Assembly: GCA_000310025.1 (NCBI GenBank)
Contig: FN649758.1
Coordinates: forward strand, 109,715 to 173,714
Direction of reading: 5' to 3'
Length of the DNA: 64,000 nucleotides
Origin: Ectocarpus siliculosus
Taxonomy: Eukaryota; Sar; Phaeophyceae; Ectocarpales; Ectocarpaceae
Positions 1 through 11,692 of the stretch are shown here, in pieces; the stretch's first letter is position 1; every line of letters begins with the position of its first letter. The position numbers were made by a program, and so were the translations under genes. The notes beneath the pieces are model-generated. The model was not told the origin of the DNA. It searched no databases and was given only the letters and a program-made list of their open reading frames with translations.

Positions 1-2033
1 TAACGCACGTTCCGCACCGCGCGAAGCCTCCGCGGTGTCCTAAAGTGTCTCTCAATACAACACGATACTGAAGGCTTCATTGTGTCAAGACCCTGTATTG
101 CACTAGAACAACAATCTGCCCCACACTACGTTACACAACACACGGTGGTTCCTTGGCGTGGTGTTCTATTCTAGCGAAACAAGGATGCATCCAAGACTGC
201 GACTGCAACGCACGAAGAATTCTTCCACAAATCGCGAATCGTCGGGTGCACTTCGCCCGGGCCTTCCCCGCATGTTTGACTTGCGATTCATCGGTGAATG
301 CCTGCACAACCAAAAAACTATCGGTACAGGGTTGCCCAATGTTGCCCATCCCTTCCCGTCTCGCACAAATAGGAGCGAGCATGCTTATGACGGTGGCGGA
401 CTTAAGCCTCCGTGATCGACGATGTTACGCACGACTCAGGCCTACCGCAATCGTTCTCCTCGTCGTGCGCATCATTCTCATTGTCCCTCAAAGTAAAAAA
501 AGTTCGTGATTTCTCGGGTACAGCCTGCATTCCAAATTCCATCGCGTCTTCCAACGCCCGTGGGTCGTCCTCCACTTTGAGCCACAGCTAAACGCCACAC
601 GCACTTCAGCCCTATTTGGGTCTGGCCGTTTATCGACGAAACAATTGCTCCGTCGACTCTCGGGGGACGGATCTAAGCGCCGGGTGTTCTGGGAGGCTGT
701 ACACTTGCTCTGCTGCCCGTAGCCCCCTTCCTCTGTACCTTGCCCGCAAAACCCATGCATCCGCCGCCCGTACGGGCACAAGTGCATGCCACTGATAAGC
801 ATGGGAATCGAACATACAGAATGTGTGCATGGCTTCCACCCAGGCGCAGGCGGTGCACCAACAGAAACATATCAATGTCTGCATATCCACATATAAAGCC
901 TGTGGCAGAGAGAGACCTCGCGGAGCACTTCCCGCACTCCGCATTCCCGCCCGCTCTTGTACTTTCTCAGGGCTCCAGTGCATTACTAACGATACCCCCT
1001 ACCACGCTGTGCATTCACGGGGCAAAATCTGAAAAAAAGTGCCGCATAATGAAAGGGATATATTTTTTCTTTATAGCGGGCTAACGAGGGGAATTCCCTT
1101 ACAAGCCGAGTATCTTACAAGCCGAGTGTCGTTAAGGCTACGCACGGCTCCTTACAAAATAAAACTAGACTTATGTGAGGAACGGCGTTTCGCAAAAAAA
1201 CAACATTTGACACGGAGTGAGGGATTTAAACACAATGCAACATTATGTGGAGGGGACGTAAACACCGATAGAGAAAAGATTCTATAACAGAATTTTGGTT
1301 CGTAGATCGACAAATCGAACGGCGCTCTGTGTCATGCCTCTTCATGTGTTTGTCCTATGAAAATCGCCAGCAACCTAGCTTTCGCACTCAATGTGTTTGT
1401 TCATCGGGGATATACACGAGGAGAACGGCAGCGACGCGTCAACGTACCCAGAAGATCCGGCAGCTTGGCGCAATTTCTGGCTGCTGCAAACATCTGCATA
1501 AAGTGCACAAGAACACCTCTAGAGTTTTGACTGCCTGCTGCTGCTGATGCTGATGCTGCTGCTGCTGTCAAGGCATGCGACACCACTCACACATCACATC
1601 TGTAGGCTCTGGCAGTTTCCAGCGGTGTGGTTGCGGTTGGCGAGCGGTAGCTCTCGACAACTGAAACAATTTGATTTTCTGGGCTTTTTCACAAAAAATC
1701 TCTGCGGGAACAATGTGCCCAAAACGTAAATCTGACCCGCGTCGATCTCGCGCTACAAGGCCTAATCTGATCCTAACCCATATTTTTAGGCGACCGGGTA
1801 GCTCAAGTTTATATATTTTTCCAAACAAGATGTACACGCTGGTGTCTCCTAAGCTTTAGCGAAAAAATGGGTGGATATGGAGCTTCCAGCAGTCGGGGGG
1901 GGCGGACCGCCAAGGACGTTTACGTCTGTCTAGAAGTTTGACCTGTGAGAAAACAAAAAGAGAAAAACGTTTGGAGCCAAACACACCACAACAGAGTCCT
2001 GGGACACCGGGGAGGGTAACCCCTCCCCTGGCA
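1..2033. other. Intergenic stretch, no supported gene
   Basis: Open frames here are short (under about 120 codons), overlap on both strands and show no recognisable motif or exon with matching splice phases. The only structure seen is a short CTG-type microsatellite near 1540-1567. I see no gene. Confidence 0.6.
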
Positions 2034-2792
2034 CCTTAAGGGGGGGAAGAAGAGCAATTTCGATGTTGACGAATTCTGGAGTCAAACGCAAGGGGCTCCG
2101 AAATTGTACAACAGACACAAGACCAGTCGGGGAGCATCGCGAAAAACAGCAACCGTTGATTCTCGCAGAGGACGGCAGTAGAGGCTGCTCAAAACATGCA
2201 TTTCACGCGTCTACCTCCACAGGCCTCCTTTGAAATCAAGATAAAAAATCAAACCATTCTAAATTCAAGTCGAAAGAGCCTAAACGGAAGGCGCTCAAAT
2301 AAGGTCAGTTTTGAGGGATAGGCTAGGCATTCTATTGTCAGCAGTAGAGGACATCATGAACAGGCGTCGTGCGTGCTGGCACGTTCAGGTTTGCTACTGG
2401 AGCTGAAATATCGAAGATCGCAGCACCTTTGAAAACAGTCCGAAATCTGCGCCGGAACCTAGCGGCATCCAACATTTGTCACAGCCATGCTCGCCGCCAC
2501 CGACACCAATCTCCTGAACTACGGGTTTACAGTAGTAGCTGATGCCACTAGCTACTGGTGACCCCCCTCCGTGTAGGGGTTTACGGTCCGTGGCGGTGAG
2601 CATGGCTGTGACAAATGTTGGATGCCGCTTGGTTCCGGCGCAAACTTCGGACTGTTTTCAGAGGCTGCTGCGACCTTCGATTTTTGTATTTCCGCTCCAG
2701 TAGCAAACCTGAACGTGCCAGCACGCACGACGCCTCTTCATGGTGTCCTCTACTGATGACAATAGAATGCCTGACCTAACCCTGGCGGGAAG
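2034..2792 (+). repeat. Foldback (long inverted-repeat) element, copy 1
   Basis: About 760 bases that reappear in reverse complement at 11686-12447. The right part (about 2326-2790) is itself a hairpin: the stretch beginning with 'aggcattctattgtca' at about 2325 returns as its complement near 2760, around a short spacer near 2540-2570. The left part (about 2034-2325) is single-copy within the element. No coding potential is evident. The shape suits a foldback or non-autonomous DNA element, but the family is not identified. Confidence 0.75.
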
Positions 2793-2868
2793 GTTGTTTT
2801 CTTTCTTTGTAAAGGACAAAGTATGGGAAAAGAGTCAGCGACAAAACCGCTGTTCTTCCACCCCTTAA
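2789..2868 (+). repeat. Left terminal inverted repeat of the 4.65-kb segment
   Basis: Matches the reverse complement of 7359-7439 with about three substitutions. Homology stops sharply after 'ccaccccttaa' on the inner side. Confidence 0.7.
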
Positions 2869-3779
2869 AGCAGGGACGATGGTTGCAGTGAGGGTAGAAG
2901 TAACGTATGCTCTGTATGTACCGCTTCACGAGCGTTCTGATCGACGGGCCCTCCGAAACTTTCGAAACCAGACTCAAGAAAACGTCCATGTATCCAGCAT
3001 GTGTCCCTCAGTCCTCAGCGGTCGACAAATTCTCTTTTGGGCGTGGCCATATCTCGAAAAAGCGGCCTTTCTTTGATTGTGCCATATAATATGTTGTGCC
3101 TCGAATGTACCAGTCTTTCAAATTGTATTTCAAATTGTACGTGATTTCTACGGTAGCATCGGCCCCCCTGCCCCCATTCGGCGGTGGGCGGTAGGGCCAC
3201 AAAGTGATGGAGGTCAAGGAGGAAGGTATTATCCTAAAGACTGGAGAGAGGGGTGATGTTGACGTAGGATGGGAATTGCTGGTAAAGCAGAATCGCTGCG
3301 CGCGGTGTGCTGTTGCTCAAAGAGTCATGCGGTACCAGATTTGTGTGCTGTTTTTGAGACAGACATGCGGAAGCGACAAAAAATAATTGTTCAACAACAG
3401 AGAAGTTGAAAATCGAAAGAAAAAAATGAGATGTTCTTTCGCCGTTGCTATTTGTGGAACATCGGGTTGTCTTGTAGTGTACCTATGTCCTTGATTTTGT
3501 GACGTGTTAGGGTCAGTCTTACGGCTTGATTATTTCCGGATTGGATTCGGGGGGGGGGGGTCCTTTTCTGAGCCAAAAACAAATTTGGGCGTCTTACGGG
3601 TAGGAAAATGGCAATTTCCAACAGCCCAAAATCCAACAGGGCAGTTTCCAACAGCGATTCCGGCCGGGCTGTTGGAAATTGGTCCATTTTCCAACAGCGA
3701 TCCTGCTGGAATATCGCTGTTAGAAATGGGGGGGGTACCCCCTGGTCACACCCCGATCGTGCCAGAACGAGGAACTACA

Positions 3780-4590
3780 CCGTCTGCTGGCCAAACAGAG
3801 GCCAGTATCATGAGGTCATGCACATACCCTCTTCTGGTATCTAAAATTCAGGGCGTTCTGCGTCGTGTTGGCGGCACACGAGCCGAAAACGTCAACCCTG
3901 CCACACTGCTCTGCTGACGTTCCTGCCTTTTTGGGCCGAAAAGAGCCGTTTTTGCGCCTGCTGCATGTGTGACCAGTTCAAAACGCATGCCAGAGAGAGG
4001 CCTTAAGCCGTTAACATCCACAAACTGCAGCCAATGGCGTGTGTTCATACTCATACCCTCTGCTCGCGTACCAGAAACAGAGCGTGTTGTCCAGTTTTGA
4101 TTGCACACGGCCTGCAAACGTGAACCAAAGTGTGTTGCGGTGTTGACTTTTTGGTATATTTTCTTGTTCCGCCGTGTTTGCTCCGTTTGTCACCCGCGAC
4201 CAGTCAAAAACGCATGCCAGAGAGAGGCCTTTGGCCGACGACATCCACAAACAGCAGCCAGTGGCGTGTGGCCATACACATACCCTCTGCTCGCGTCCCA
4301 GAAACAGAGCGTATTGTCCAGTTTTGATTGCACACGGCCTGCAAACGTGAATCGAGGTGTGGTTCGGTGTTGCCTTTATTGGACGTTGCTTTTTTTTTCT
4401 GCCGCTTGCTCCGACTCGAGTGTGATCAGTGTACAACGCATGCCATCAGAGAGAGGTCTTTGGCCAACGACATCCACAAACTGCAGCCACTGGCGTGCGA
4501 TGATACGCATGCCCTCTGCAGGCGACCCATAAACAGGGCGCTCGGTGTCTTGTTGGTCGCACACGAGCCAAAACCGTGTACTGAAGCACG
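3780..4590 (+). repeat. Tandem repeat, ~223-bp period, about four degenerate copies
   Basis: The segment 'gccagagagaggcctt' followed by 'catccacaaactgcagcc' and 'cataccctctgctcgcg' recurs at about 3990, 4213 and 4441. A more diverged, partial copy starts near 3788. Copies differ by substitutions and small indels. Overlapping open frames of 65-143 codons on both strands are by-products of the repeat and are not annotated as genes. Confidence 0.75.
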
Positions 4591-7358
4591 TTGTGACTCA
4601 CAAGAACATGAATCAGCCTCTTTTTCCCTTCAGAACAAATTATACCTCGAGGAACCGTAAGACGGTCGTTTGGATCTTGATATTTTTTTCCGTGCAGTCC
4701 ACCCCCCCCCCCGACCGAGAGAAAAATAAAATCTCCGAAACAATCACGCCGTAAGACTCAGCCTTACTTAGTCCGATTCCCAGAGTCAAACATGTTGTTG
4801 TGTGCATGAACTATAACTACACCTGCTAGCGTATGTATTTGAAAAAATTCGCCTGTTTTCGTGCGTCGGGATATCTTTCGCTGGCAGAACGGAGACTTTT
4901 CTCACGCTTCCTTCTCAGAGGCACGCAGGGGTATCGTCGGTACACTACATCGCACGCCCAAGGACCGCCAGCCACCCGTGGCGTTTGTGCTTGGCGCCCA
5001 AAGTTGAAGAAACTGGCTCCATACCACGGCGACGTGTTCCGCCCAAAGAAAGCCTTCGCAAGAATTTAAAAAATGCTTTGTATCCCAGGAAGAGTTTTGT
5101 TTTGATTCCTGCACAACGCACACAAGTCCCACAGAACCATGGGCACGAACACACAAGACCGAGTAATCAAACGCAGCGGATTACAGCAGTGGGACCTGCA
5201 GCAAAGGCGCCACTAGCCAAAACGCACGCACTCACGCAAACGCAAAAAGCCACGGCGAGAAAACAAACACCCCGCACATGATGCAAAATTCCAGGCAAAT
5301 TCTGCAAGGTGTACGCGAAACCGGAATTCACTACCCGGAATTCAAGACGTTGAAATGTAACGATGCGTTCGCGATGACATTGACCATGTCCTCTTGCGTC
5401 GCCCCCGGGAGGCAAGCCACCTAACTCCCGAACGAGAGCCTTGTATAGTCTAGACTAAGTGTGATATTTCTGGACAATCGAGACAAAAACTATGGATATA
5501 CGGGGAACAAAAAGAAAAAGGAACGAGTTAGGATTCGAACCCGGTTGACAACAGCGGCCACGATTCTTCCTCTTTTCGTCGTGATGAATAGGGATACACG
5601 TACTGTAACAGTAGGGTTCCTTGTCTCTTCATGCGCAGAGCTCATTGCCGTACGCAAAAACGAAAAACCGCTGCTGTGGTGTACTGCTGTATAAAGCGTG
5701 CTGCAGACACGTGCGCGCTACGAAAGCTGCGCTTGCTGCAGGTCTGCAAGTACGGCCAATGTGTACTGCGCGTCTATGCTCGATGCTGTCAATCATGAGC
5801 CACGTGTTTCGGCGTTGATCATGGCCGTTGCGCGTGATCGAATGTGTGTGTTTCACAGGCAAAAAAACAATCGACGGTACCCTATTTTGAAATATAACCG
5901 CAGACAACGACGACGATGCCCGTCTGTAATATGATAGAATGGTAAATTTTCGGAGTACATATCTACCCATGGGACAGATCATGACCTAGCTCACGCATGG
6001 CTTGCAGAGCGTCATGGAGCGAAAATATCTCGATCACCTGTGTCCCTTCAGATCACCATGGAGAAAATATACTCAGGTCACTAACGTCCTTCAGATCAAC
6101 GCGGACGTACCATTTACGACACAAGGTAACACTCTGAGAATAACATCTTTGTCTAATATCGCGGGGTCCAGCCGGGTGCTGCATTTTATGGGGGGTACTT
6201 GTAGCCGTGCATGCCAAAGTTGTTAGATCGTCGATCTCGCATCCCCAAAAAGCCGGGACGGAGCACGCAGGGTTTTCAACGGGCCAGGCTAGGCTGGGGT
6301 GATACCACTGACACCTGCCTGCGGCTGCAGAGCGTACTTGCAGTCGCGTGGAAGGTAGCGGTGGAAGGGAGGGTGACAAACCCGCTGAGCCGCAGGTGTA
6401 GTATTGTAGAACCGGCGTTTGCTCGGGATGAAAGAAAGAAGTGATCGGTCCAGCCTGCCCTTTCTGCGGTCGAAACAGCCGTCGAAGAACCGGAAGTACT
6501 GCAGCGGGAATATGTTCTCCCTGCACGTTGATTCTGTGGCAAACATCTAATGTACCGGGACAGAGGTTTTGGATCTTAATTACGCTGGCGAAGCCCGCCA
6601 ATACACGTGTGTGGAACCCAGTTCTCTGCGGGCCGCGCGCTTTTAAAAATTGCACCTCTCTGAATAAATGGAGGAAAGGAGAGACACCAGAGCAGAGGTA
6701 TCGTCACCGCGGCAGCAAAGAAATAAATTACCGTGCGCAGATATGCTGCCATGCGGGTTGTTGAACATCTACCAACGAGATGATTGATGGTGATTGGTTT
6801 GGGGCGGTTTTTCCAAAGAACCCCTGATCGAGTCAAGAGAGCGAAGAAGAAGTCAAGAGCGCAAACATTCAACATTTAGATGCAGAGATGCCTAAGCATC
6901 ATCATCATCATGCACGACACTTGAAGTGGTCTGGCGAGAGGACGGGAGTGCAGGCGATACAGAAATAACAGGGATTCCTGGGTGTGGGTACTACTGCTGT
7001 GGCTCGACAAAAAATATGCGCGTATGCGTGTGTGTATGCTCTCCTTCCTCCCTGTTTCTAAGCTCGCTTTCTTCGTGCTGCTGCTGCGTGCTCGTCATCG
7101 ACACCAAGTGTGCGCTGACGTTGCGAAACTTCGTACACACAGAGACCGGATGGTCGCTGCTGGTTCTATCCCGCCGGCGTGTGGTTTGCGCCAGTTGCAG
7201 CTCCCACGCTCCCGGCTGATGTGTGTTGGTCAGTGAACTGGTTTGTTCGAATGCGGTGCCCAGAAAAAGCGGCGTAATTGCCGAAATTACTCGAAAATAG
7301 ACAAGACGCCAAGTAGGCGCCAAGTTAAACGTAGACAGATGATTGGCGGAACGCCATG
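4591..7358. other. Interior of the TIR-bounded segment, no supported gene
   Basis: Frames up to 200 codons exist (the longest on the minus strand at 6053-6655), but they have no recognisable domain and overlap other frames. A tRNA-like 'ggattcgaaccc' near 5533 does not sit in a foldable tRNA context. Nothing further is supported. Confidence 0.5.
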
Positions 7359-7439
7359 TTAAGGGGTGGAAGAACAGCGGTTTTGTCGCTGGCTCTTTTC
7401 CCATACTTTGTCCTATACAAAGCAAGAAAACAACCTTCC
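7359..7439 (-). repeat. Right terminal inverted repeat of the 4.65-kb segment
   Basis: Reverse complement of 2789-2868. It is followed directly by 'tgttagtataccc', the start of a dispersed repeat. Confidence 0.7.
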
Positions 7440-7445
7440 TGTTAG

Positions 7446-7690
7446 TATACCCTTGTAAGTGTGTTGAAGATGATGGTATCACTTGTATTTAGGACAGCAG
7501 ACACGATCAGGACGCGGCGGGAGAGAGAGAGTGCCACGACACAGCAAGCACTCCCGCAGGGTCGAGCCCCGTGGATCAATCATGAAACCAACCCAGGGGA
7601 CTATCAATTCCTATCTGCGTAGCCAACTCTTACAGTCCCGTTGGAATATTCTCATCCGCTCATGCACACACGAACACCCTCCCTGGTTCT
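7446..7690 (+). repeat. Dispersed ~240-bp repeat, copy 1 of 3
   Basis: Begins 'gtatacccttgtaagtg' and ends near 'cacacgaacac'. Near-identical copies lie at 10766-11004 and 11454-11692. It contains the octamer TGGTATCA, which resembles an initiator-tRNA primer binding site, so it may be an LTR or leader piece of a retroelement. LTR ends (TG...CA) cannot be fixed, so I leave it as a repeat. Confidence 0.65.
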
Positions 7691-8567
7691 TTACGCTAGT
7701 AACTAACCACTAGTGGGCATGCACACGCCGGATGTGACGAAAACCCAAACGGACAAAAAAACCAACGCGAAAAAATAACAGGGGGAAACCCGGCCTCCGG
7801 GTCAAAACCCCCACCAATATTCACCGTTCCACCAGATACTGTCACTGTTGCGCTACCAGAGCAAGATCAATACATGCATAATACCAGTCGCGCCAGAATC
7901 CACGCTCGGAATCTTTATCTACAAACGTGGGCGGCGTGCTATCATATTCTTCCTGCATGAAGTACCAAGATCATAACCCTGTTACCAACAACGGCCTATC
8001 CCAATTCTTGGTAAGCAATAGCGTAAGACTATCCTGAGGAGTTGGTTCAAACAACTACCATGCGGGTGCACTACTATCTGTTCTTCAAACAAACATCAGA
8101 CAAACATTGAAAACGCCCCCCCTCGCTGACGTAACACAGCGCACCGGGGCAAAAGGCAATCATCCAACATTTTCTGAGCGACACACAACCGGCATGCATT
8201 TTTCGACAATCCTCTGTTCTCGTCGACGTACAACACTGGTGTCCCAATTTTTCCTCATACGTTCCTTCAGCGGTTCCAACAGTATCCCATATTCCTGCAC
8301 ATTTCGCGACCTGGAGAACGGCCCGACGTGGCCGCAATCAAGAATTTTCAACCAAAATGACTACCAGGAAAATACTGAACATGTGGACGCGAACGCCTCC
8401 GAGAAACACGGAACACCCTCCCTGGCTCTCAACCAAAGTGCACTCATGACAACTAACAAGGATTACCAACTTCGCTACGAATACCATCAAACACCAAGTA
8501 CCGTCAAGAAAGAAGTGCCAATCCAGCACTGTGATGCGTGTTGCTCCCCTCCCAGCGCTCGTCCCGG
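7691..8567. other. No supported gene
   Basis: A 155-codon plus-strand frame (8107-8574) overlaps several minus-strand frames, and none shows a recognisable motif. It may be degraded retroelement sequence given its place between a dispersed repeat and a minisatellite. I cannot support a call. Confidence 0.5.
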
Positions 8568-8754
8568 CCTGTAGCCTCGCCAGAAAAAGGAGTTCCCGTT
8601 TTAGCACCACGATGCAAGTACCCTCCCCTCCACGCCCCTTCCGACGTGCCGCGGGGTTCCCCCTCACGCCCTTTCCGGCGCGCCACGGGGCTGCTTCGGT
8701 TTTCTCCCCCCCTCACGCCCCGTCCGACGCGCCATGGGGCCTTAGATATATTTT

Positions 8755-9665
8755 TTATTTTTTGGTTGTTGCCCTCCCACGCCCCTCCCGTCGCGGCTGC
8801 GAGCACACGGCCCTCCCGCCGTGTTATTTGGTTGTTGCCCTCCCGCGCCCCTCCCGACGCGGCTGCGGGCACACGGCCCTCCCGCCGTGTTCTTTGGTTG
8901 TTGCCCTCCCGCGCCCCTCCCGTCGCGGCTGCGGGCACACGGCCCTCCCGCCGTGTTATTTGGTTGTTGCCCTCCCGCGCCCCTTCCGTCGCGGCTGCGG
9001 GCACACGGCCCTCCCGCCGTGTTATTTGGTTGTTGCCCTCCCGCGCCCCTCCCGTCGCGGCTGCGAGCACACGGCCCTCCCGCCGTGTTATTTGATTGTT
9101 GCCCTCCCGCGCCCCTTCCGTCGCGGCTGCGGGCACACGGCCCTCCCGCCGTGTTATTTGGTTGTTGCCCTCCCGCGCCCCTCCCGTCGCGGCTGCGGGC
9201 ACACGGCCCTCCCGCCGTGTTATTTGGTTGTCGCCCTCCCGCGCCCCTCCCGTCGCAGCTATGAGCACACGGCCCTCCCGCCGTGTTATTTTTGTTGTTG
9301 CCCTCCCGCGCCCCTTCCGTCGCAGCTATGAGCACACGGCCCTCCCGCCGTGTTATTTTTGTTGTTACCCTCCCGCGCCCCTTCCGTCGCAGCTATGAGC
9401 ACACGGCCCTCCCGCCGTGTTATTTTTGTTGTTACCCTCCCGCGCCCCTCCTGTCGCGGCTGTGGGCACACGGCCATATCGCCGTGTTCTGCGAACATTG
9501 CCCCCCCCCACGCTCCTTGCTGCGCGGCACGGGGCTGTTTTGCTTGTTGCCCTCCCGCGCCCCTTCCGTCGCGGCTGTGGGCACACGACCGTCTCGCCGT
9601 GTTCTCTGAATGTTGCCCCCCCCACGCCCCTTCCGTCGCGGCTATGGGCACACGGCCTTGCGGCC
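8755..9665 (+). repeat. GC-rich minisatellite, 66-67 bp period, about 13 copies
   Basis: The core 'gttgttgccctcccgcgcc' plus 'gcacacggccctcccgccg' repeats with spacing 66 (for example 8821, 8887, 8953) and then 67 from about 9283. The copies at the far end (after about 9480) are more diverged. Because 66 is a multiple of three and the unit lacks stops, long frames stay open on both strands (up to 266 codons). These are repeat artefacts unless expression is shown. The lower-order flank 8568-8754 carries related 'cacgccc-ttcc' motifs. Confidence 0.85.
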
Positions 9666-9831
9666 GGTTTTCGGTGAGTCCACCCTCCCACGCTGCTGCA
9701 ATGGTGCCATCTTCACCGTCTCCTGCTGCTGCTGTTGTGTGTGGATGGAGCGCGCGCAGTGACTCGCGCGGCAATGATGTATTTCCTCCGCCTCTTCTTT
9801 CAAGGCCTCACGTGCTGCATCCAGCTCCTCG

Positions 9832-10722
9832 TCATCGCTCGCCGCCATGATCGCCAGGACTGCCTACAGGGTCTGCACGATACTGACCGATGCCCCCGCT
9901 TGTTGCACCGATATTATCTACTGCCTCACCCCACCGTGTCTTTCTTCCCATGGTCCCACGATTAGCTTCACCTGGTTGCTTTGATGGCGCATCGACGGCG
10001 TCGTGGGGATGCATGCTGCCCCAGCTCTCTAGACGCAAGCACTTTCCCGTGTCAACAGGCACACCTGGTGTGCCGTCTGCGGCACCCCCTCCAGCGCCGC
10101 ACAGCTCTTCTCGACGTGATGAGTACGTTGCTCTGACTCTTCGGCAAGTGCCTCGAGCGGCGGCTGCATTTCTACCAGCGTTGCCTATCTTGTAGAGGTA
10201 TTCGGTGTTCTGGAATCTACCAAACCCACCGTCAGCAGGGACCTGAAATGCCCACACCGGTTCGCCTTCCGCAACCGGCCGACTGCTGATGATCTCTGCT
10301 GCAGCCGTGTAGTCTATGCAAGCGCCCACCGAAGCAGGCTGCTCTTGGGATGATGACCCCCTGACGTCCCCGCTGCCCGGTCCTATGCCCAGGTCCGCTC
10401 CAGCAGGGATCCTTGGCACTACCGGGCTGGTTCCCGGTCTGGTGCTCCTTCCCCCGTGCTGTGCGGGCGGCGTGATTCCGTCGTTGTGCGGCCCCTCTTC
10501 CAGCAGGCCGCGGCCAGACGTAGCACCCGTAACGACAGCGCCCACCGTGGCGCCGCCGGACTCCCCCTCCTTCTCTAACTTTCCGAGGGTGGCTCGGAGT
10601 AGCCCTGCCAGCTGCTGTACCTCGTCCGTCAGGCCTGAAACTTTGCTCTCCAGGTTGTCAACCCTGCCCTGCGTACTAGTGGTGGCGTCGGCAGCCTCTG
10701 CTGCAACATCGGCGTCACTCAT
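9832..10722 (-). CDS. Gag-like coiled-coil ORF of a possible retroelement
   Basis: A 296-codon frame starting at Met 10722 (MSDADVAAEAADATTS). Residues about 17-55 form a heptad-like, Leu/Val-spaced coiled coil (VDNLESKVSGLTDEV). After this comes a Gly/Ser/Pro-rich low-complexity region and then a more ordered part (AEGEPVWAFQVPADGG). No protease, integrase or reverse transcriptase follows; the strand runs on into the 66-bp minisatellite. The frame lies next to a dispersed repeat, which is why I suspect a retroelement gag. A second, incomplete copy of its first ~125 codons lies beyond the N gap (11105-11410). The frame could extend upstream to 10803. No known family is recognised with certainty. 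Confidence 0.35.
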   Translation of the reverse strand: MSDADVAAEAADATTSTQGRVDNLESKVSGLTDEVQQLAGLLRATLGKLEKEGESGGATVGAVVTGATSGRGLLEEGPHNDGITPPAQHGGRSTRPGTSPVVPRIPAGADLGIGPGSGDVRGSSSQEQPASVGACIDYTAAAEIISSRPVAEGEPVWAFQVPADGGFGRFQNTEYLYKIGNAGRNAAAARGTCRRVRATYSSRREELCGAGGGAADGTPGVPVDTGKCLRLESWGSMHPHDAVDAPSKQPGEANRGTMGRKTRWGEAVDNIGATSGGIGQYRADPVGSPGDHGGER

Positions 10723-11004
10723 CTCCAGCACGGGTTCCCTCGAGGGATACACTCTAGAGTGTATAGTATACCCTTGTAAGTGTGTTGAAGATGATGGTAT
10801 CACTTGTATTTAGGACAGCAGACACGATCAGGACGCGGCGGGAGAGAGAGAGTGCCACGACACAGCAAGCACTCCCGCAGGGTCGAGCCCCGTGGATCAA
10901 TCATGAAACCAACCCAGGGGACTATCAATTCCTATCTGCGTAGCCAACTCCTACAGTCCCGTTGGAATATTCTCATCCGCTCATGCACACACGAACACTT
11001 CCCG
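10417..11004 (+). repeat. 588-bp duplicate flanking a gap, left copy
   Basis: Apparently identical to 11105-11692, and it ends exactly at the gap. It contains the 5' part of the gag-like ORF and dispersed-repeat copy 2 (10766-11004). Confidence 0.85.
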
Positions 11005-11104
11005 NNNNNNNNNNNNNNNNNNNNNNNNNNNNNNNNNNNNNNNNNNNNNNNNNNNNNNNNNNNNNNNNNNNNNNNNNNNNNNNNNNNNNNNNNNNNNNNN
11101 NNNN
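11005..11104. other. Assembly gap (100 N)
   Basis: Exactly 100 N, the usual placeholder for a gap of unknown size. Both flanks carry the same 588 bases abutting the gap, which suggests two contig ends that overlap but were not merged. Confidence 0.95.
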
Positions 11105-11692
11105 CACTACCGGGCTGGTTCCCGGTCTGGTGCTCCTTCCCCCGTGCTGTGCGGGCGGCGTGATTCCGTCGTTGTGCGGCCCCTCTTCCAGCAGGCCGCG
11201 GCCAGACGTAGCACCCGTAACGACAGCGCCCACCGTGGCGCCGCCGGACTCCCCCTCCTTCTCTAACTTTCCGAGGGTGGCTCGGAGTAGCCCTGCCAGC
11301 TGCTGTACCTCGTCCGTCAGGCCTGAAACTTTGCTCTCCAGGTTGTCAACCCTGCCCTGCGTACTAGTGGTGGCGTCGGCAGCCTCTGCTGCAACATCGG
11401 CGTCACTCATCTCCAGCACGGGTTCCCTCGAGGGATACACTCTAGAGTGTATAGTATACCCTTGTAAGTGTGTTGAAGATGATGGTATCACTTGTATTTA
11501 GGACAGCAGACACGATCAGGACGCGGCGGGAGAGAGAGAGTGCCACGACACAGCAAGCACTCCCGCAGGGTCGAGCCCCGTGGATCAATCATGAAACCAA
11601 CCCAGGGGACTATCAATTCCTATCTGCGTAGCCAACTCCTACAGTCCCGTTGGAATATTCTCATCCGCTCATGCACACACGAACACTTCCCG
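11105..11692 (+). repeat. 588-bp duplicate flanking a gap, right copy
   Basis: Repeats 10417-11004 from the first base after the gap. It contains dispersed-repeat copy 3 (11454-11692), which runs directly into the inverted foldback element. Confidence 0.85.

Larger units (their letters stand above)
2789..7439. mobile_element. Putative 4.65-kb element bounded by 80-bp terminal inverted repeats
   Basis: Bases 2789-2868 and 7359-7439 are inverted copies of each other, with about 77 of 80 positions matching by eye, and both begin GGAAGGTTGTTTTC at the outer ends. The interior holds a ~223-bp tandem repeat and no transposase I can recognise, so it would be non-autonomous. No clear target-site duplication is visible. 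The left end overlaps the foldback element by a few bases and the right end runs into a dispersed repeat, so these could be parts of a larger composite rather than true termini. Confidence 0.45.

Noticed and set aside
5515-5600. Possible minus-strand tRNA around 'ggattcgaaccc'
   Set aside because: The flanking T-stem pairs badly and no matching acceptor stem or D arm is found.
6053-6655. 200-codon minus-strand ORF
   Set aside because: It overlaps several other frames, has no recognised motif and lies within a putative mobile element.
8531-9398. Open frames of 100-266 codons on both strands
   Set aside because: They arise from a stop-free 66-base repeat unit; later 67-base units break the frames and there is no start, splice or domain support.
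7446-11692. Calling the ~240-bp dispersed repeats LTRs
   Set aside because: No TG...CA ends, no polypurine tract and no pol gene can be placed; the TGGTATCA octamer alone is too weak.
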